A stretch of DNA of 64,000 nt from UBA12191 sp964422295. GTDB taxonomy: Bacteria; Planctomycetota; UBA8108; UBA1146. The stretch lies in contig CAYRAM010000013.1 in assembly GCA_964422295.1 (NCBI GenBank), positions 1-64,000 of the forward strand, given 5' to 3'. The notes under the pieces are model-generated. The model had not been told where the DNA came from and made no database searches. It saw only the letters and a program-made list of their open reading frames with translations. Shown here in pieces: positions 62,336 to 64,000 of this stretch (its first letter is position 1; the number at the start of each line of letters is the position of its first letter). The position numbers were made by a program, and so were the translations under genes.

Positions 62336-63384
62336 GTCGATTCCTCCAGGTCGAGGGATCCTTGTTTTCGAGGATCCCCTCCGCCACTGCCAAACAACAT
62401 TTCGGCGGCGGGACCGAGCACTCTCCCACGGGTCGTTTTTTCAAGAAATCCTGCGCGGATCAGAAATGGCTCGTGGACATCCTCGATGGTGCGTTCCTCT
62501 TCCCCCACGGTGACCGCGATGGTTTTGACTCCGACCGGGGTCCCCTGCGATCGCGCCACAACCTCAAGGATCTTGCGATCGACACTGTCGAGACCGTGGG
62601 GATCGACGCCGAGGCGATCGAGGGCCACCTTCGCACCATCGGCATCGATGCAGCGACGTCCCTCGACGTCGGCAAAATCACGCACCCTGCGAAGATAGCG
62701 ATTGGCGATCCGGGGAGTCCCCCGGCAACGCTCCGCCAGGACCTTCGCACCCTCTGGATCGAGGGTCACTCCCAAAATTCTGGCGCTGCGTTCAAGAATG
62801 CACTGCAGATCTTCGACGGAATACGGTTCCAATTTCTCGTGGATGCCAAAGCGTGCCCGGAAGGGTGCGGTGAGATTCCCCTCCCTCGTCGTCGCCGCCA
62901 CCAAAGTGAAACGGGGCAGATGAATTCTCATCGAGCGGGCATTGGGACCGGAATCGATCAAAATGTCGATCTGGAAATCCTCCATCGCTGTGTAGAGGTA
63001 TTCCTCCACCACACGGCTGATCCTGTGAACTTCATCGATGAAGAGAACGTCTCCCTCTTCCAACTCGGTAAGCAGGCCGACCAAGTCCTTCGCCTTGTCG
63101 AGAACCGGGCCACTGGTGGCGCGGAAATTGACCCCCATCTGGGCGGCGATCAGGCATGAAAGAGTCGTCTTCCCCAATCCCGGCATCCCTGAAAAGAGGG
63201 CGTGATCGAGGGGCTCTTCCCTCTTCTGGGCCGCCTCCAGGTACACTTTGAGGTTTTCGACGACCGAACTCTGCCCCACGAACTCGGAAAGATCGCGCGG
63301 TCGAATCTGCTCCTCGGTTGCCGAGGTATCTCCGGGGATGGGAGATGGTTGCGTCTGGCGAGATTGTCCCGACCCGGAATCCAT
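62332..63384 (-). CDS. ruvB: Holliday junction branch migration ATPase
   Basis: 350 residues. Walker A GMPGLGKTT at about 66-74, Walker B VLFIDEVHR near 113-121, arginine-finger TTREGNLTAPFRARFGI, and winged-helix C-terminus EERTIEDVHEPFLIRAGFLEKTTRGR. A Gln/Ser/Pro-rich 25-residue start precedes the conserved RPRDLSEFVGQ. RuvA and RuvC are not adjacent. ATG chosen as the only one with sequence before RPRDL; GAGG upstream. Confidence 0.97.
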   Translation of the reverse strand: MDSGSGQSRQTQPSPIPGDTSATEEQIRPRDLSEFVGQSSVVENLKVYLEAAQKREEPLDHALFSGMPGLGKTTLSCLIAAQMGVNFRATSGPVLDKAKDLVGLLTELEEGDVLFIDEVHRISRVVEEYLYTAMEDFQIDILIDSGPNARSMRIHLPRFTLVAATTREGNLTAPFRARFGIHEKLEPYSVEDLQCILERSARILGVTLDPEGAKVLAERCRGTPRIANRYLRRVRDFADVEGRRCIDADGAKVALDRLGVDPHGLDSVDRKILEVVARSQGTPVGVKTIAVTVGEEERTIEDVHEPFLIRAGFLEKTTRGRVLGPAAEMLFGSGGGDPRKQGSLDLEEST

Positions 63385-63627
63385 GGAAGTACCTCTTCCT
63401 CTCCGACCTCACTGGTCATGTCGCACCCCAGCATAAACGAAGGGTCCATCCGGGGAAACGATGCCCGCCACGATACCCACCACGATGTCCGCCACTGCGA
63501 TCCCAAGATCTGCCGACCAAAGCCTGGGGCGATTCCTTCGTGTATTTGTTGCAACATTGGTTAGGCTGTCCGCTACCGAAGCGGGTTCGACCAACCGAAT
63601 CCGGTATCCATCGTGAAGGGGGCAGGG
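63385..63627. promoter_or_regulatory. Divergent intergenic region with a hairpin
   Basis: 243 bases between ruvB and the MFS gene. A 12-bp imperfect tandem pattern GATxCCxCCAC occurs near 63465-63500. A two-part hairpin with inner CCGCT/AGCGG and outer TTGGT/ACCAA lies at about 63556-63593, close to the MFS start; it may be regulatory. Confidence 0.4.
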
Positions 63628-64000
63628 ATGTCAGCGGAATCAGGGGAGACTCCTGTACCCGACTCCTCTGGCGATGGGAAGGCACCGAAGAAGCGCAGCC
63701 TCGGCGCGATCTTGCTGACCCTGTTCCTCGACCTCGTCGGTTTTTCCATCATTTTTCCACTGTTTCCGGCGATTCTCGATTCCTACCGCGGAGATGGGCT
63801 TCTTGAGGGGCTGCTCACCTTCCTGCAGTCCCTGTCGCCAGAAATCGGCATCGATGATCCTCGATTGGTCACGCTCTTCGGAGGCGTGCTCGGCTCAGTC
63901 TATTCCCTTTTGCAATTTCTCCTCAGTCCCTTCTGGGGAAGTCTGTCCGATCGCATCGGGCGCCGACCGGTGCTGTTGATCACTATCGGGATCAACATCT
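63628..64000 (+). CDS. MFS transporter, N-terminal part (truncated by window edge)
   Basis: 124 residues visible. ATG 63628 follows AGGGGGCAGGG. Helix 1 (SLGAILLTLFLDLVGFSIIFPLFPAIL) and helix 2 (FGGVLGSVYSLLQFLLSPFWG) flank a loop; motif A reads GSLSDRIGRRPVLLI, typical of MFS exporters like TetA. It should export drugs or metabolites; the substrate cannot be known here. Confidence 0.85.
   Translation, partial: MSAESGETPVPDSSGDGKAPKKRSLGAILLTLFLDLVGFSIIFPLFPAILDSYRGDGLLEGLLTFLQSLSPEIGIDDPRLVTLFGGVLGSVYSLLQFLLSPFWGSLSDRIGRRPVLLITIGINI

Overview
The window comes from a moderately GC-rich Gram-negative bacterium, most likely a planctomycete (phylum inferred, not proven). The evidence is a dockerin-bearing FG-GAP lipoprotein, a type 2 orotidine decarboxylase, the futalosine menaquinone route (mqnC), a class II (B12-dependent) ribonucleotide reductase, fused SecDF, SpoVG, a lipopolysaccharide gene (kdsA), an outer-membrane barrel candidate, and secreted HEAT-type and PilX-like proteins. 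About 58 protein genes are called; about ten start with TTG. No rRNA, tRNA, CRISPR array, transposase or phage gene was found. One 100-N scaffold gap lies at 8913-9012.

Layout. 1-4.5 kb: end of an NSS symporter, a MOSC protein, and a minus-strand group (degenerate HD-GYP protein, pyrF, unknown, pabA/trpG-type amidotransferase). 4.66-7.2 kb: large cell-surface lipoprotein. 7.2-9.4 kb: 2.2 kb without a credible gene, dense in nested hairpins, with three families of short tandem repeats and the gap. 9.4-16.2 kb: nrdJ, dcd, mqnC, a Memo-like protein and a cobalamin adenosyltransferase on one strand; the last enzyme makes the cofactor the first one needs. 16.2-19.4 kb: NYN protein, zinc-ribbon protein, folE, TatD-like hydrolase, trxB. 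19.8-25.8 kb: secreted protein, barrel protein and three pilin-like or PilX-like genes. 25.9-34.8 kb: fdhD, MBL hydrolase, DUF2203, trxA and a system II cytochrome c maturation cluster (lipoprotein, ResB, CcsA), then a HAD phosphatase and endonuclease IV. 35.2-42.6 kb (minus): GH29 fucosidase, two envelope proteins, dsbD, glutaredoxin. 42.9-44.9 kb: kdsA, GT2, small CxxC protein. 44.8-53.3 kb (minus): asparaginase, HEAT-type protein, spoVG, ispE, panC, folK, pssA, psd. 53.5-55.2 kb: eno and an FtsB-like gene. 55.3-63.4 kb (minus): LysM protein, secDF, yajC, tgt, SpoIID protein, ruvB. The window ends in an MFS transporter.

Most notable result: two genes each contain a single in-frame TGA that looks like selenocysteine rather than a stop. 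In dsbD (39368-42247) the TGA replaces the first Cys of the C-terminal thioredoxin CxxC motif, giving FTGHT-U-QNC. It is followed by an 11-bp hairpin with loop CGGUA. In a small DUF2007-like zinc-ribbon protein (34780-35106) the TGA is codon 44 and is followed by a perfect 6-bp hairpin with loop GGUC. Both hairpins lie where bacterial SECIS elements lie. A standard gene caller would split or truncate both genes. Second: the 7.7-8.8 kb intergenic stretch has the nested-hairpin look of a large structured RNA.

The redox genes form a plausible chain: TrxB to TrxA to membrane DsbD to periplasmic targets, including the cytochrome c maturation system encoded nearby.
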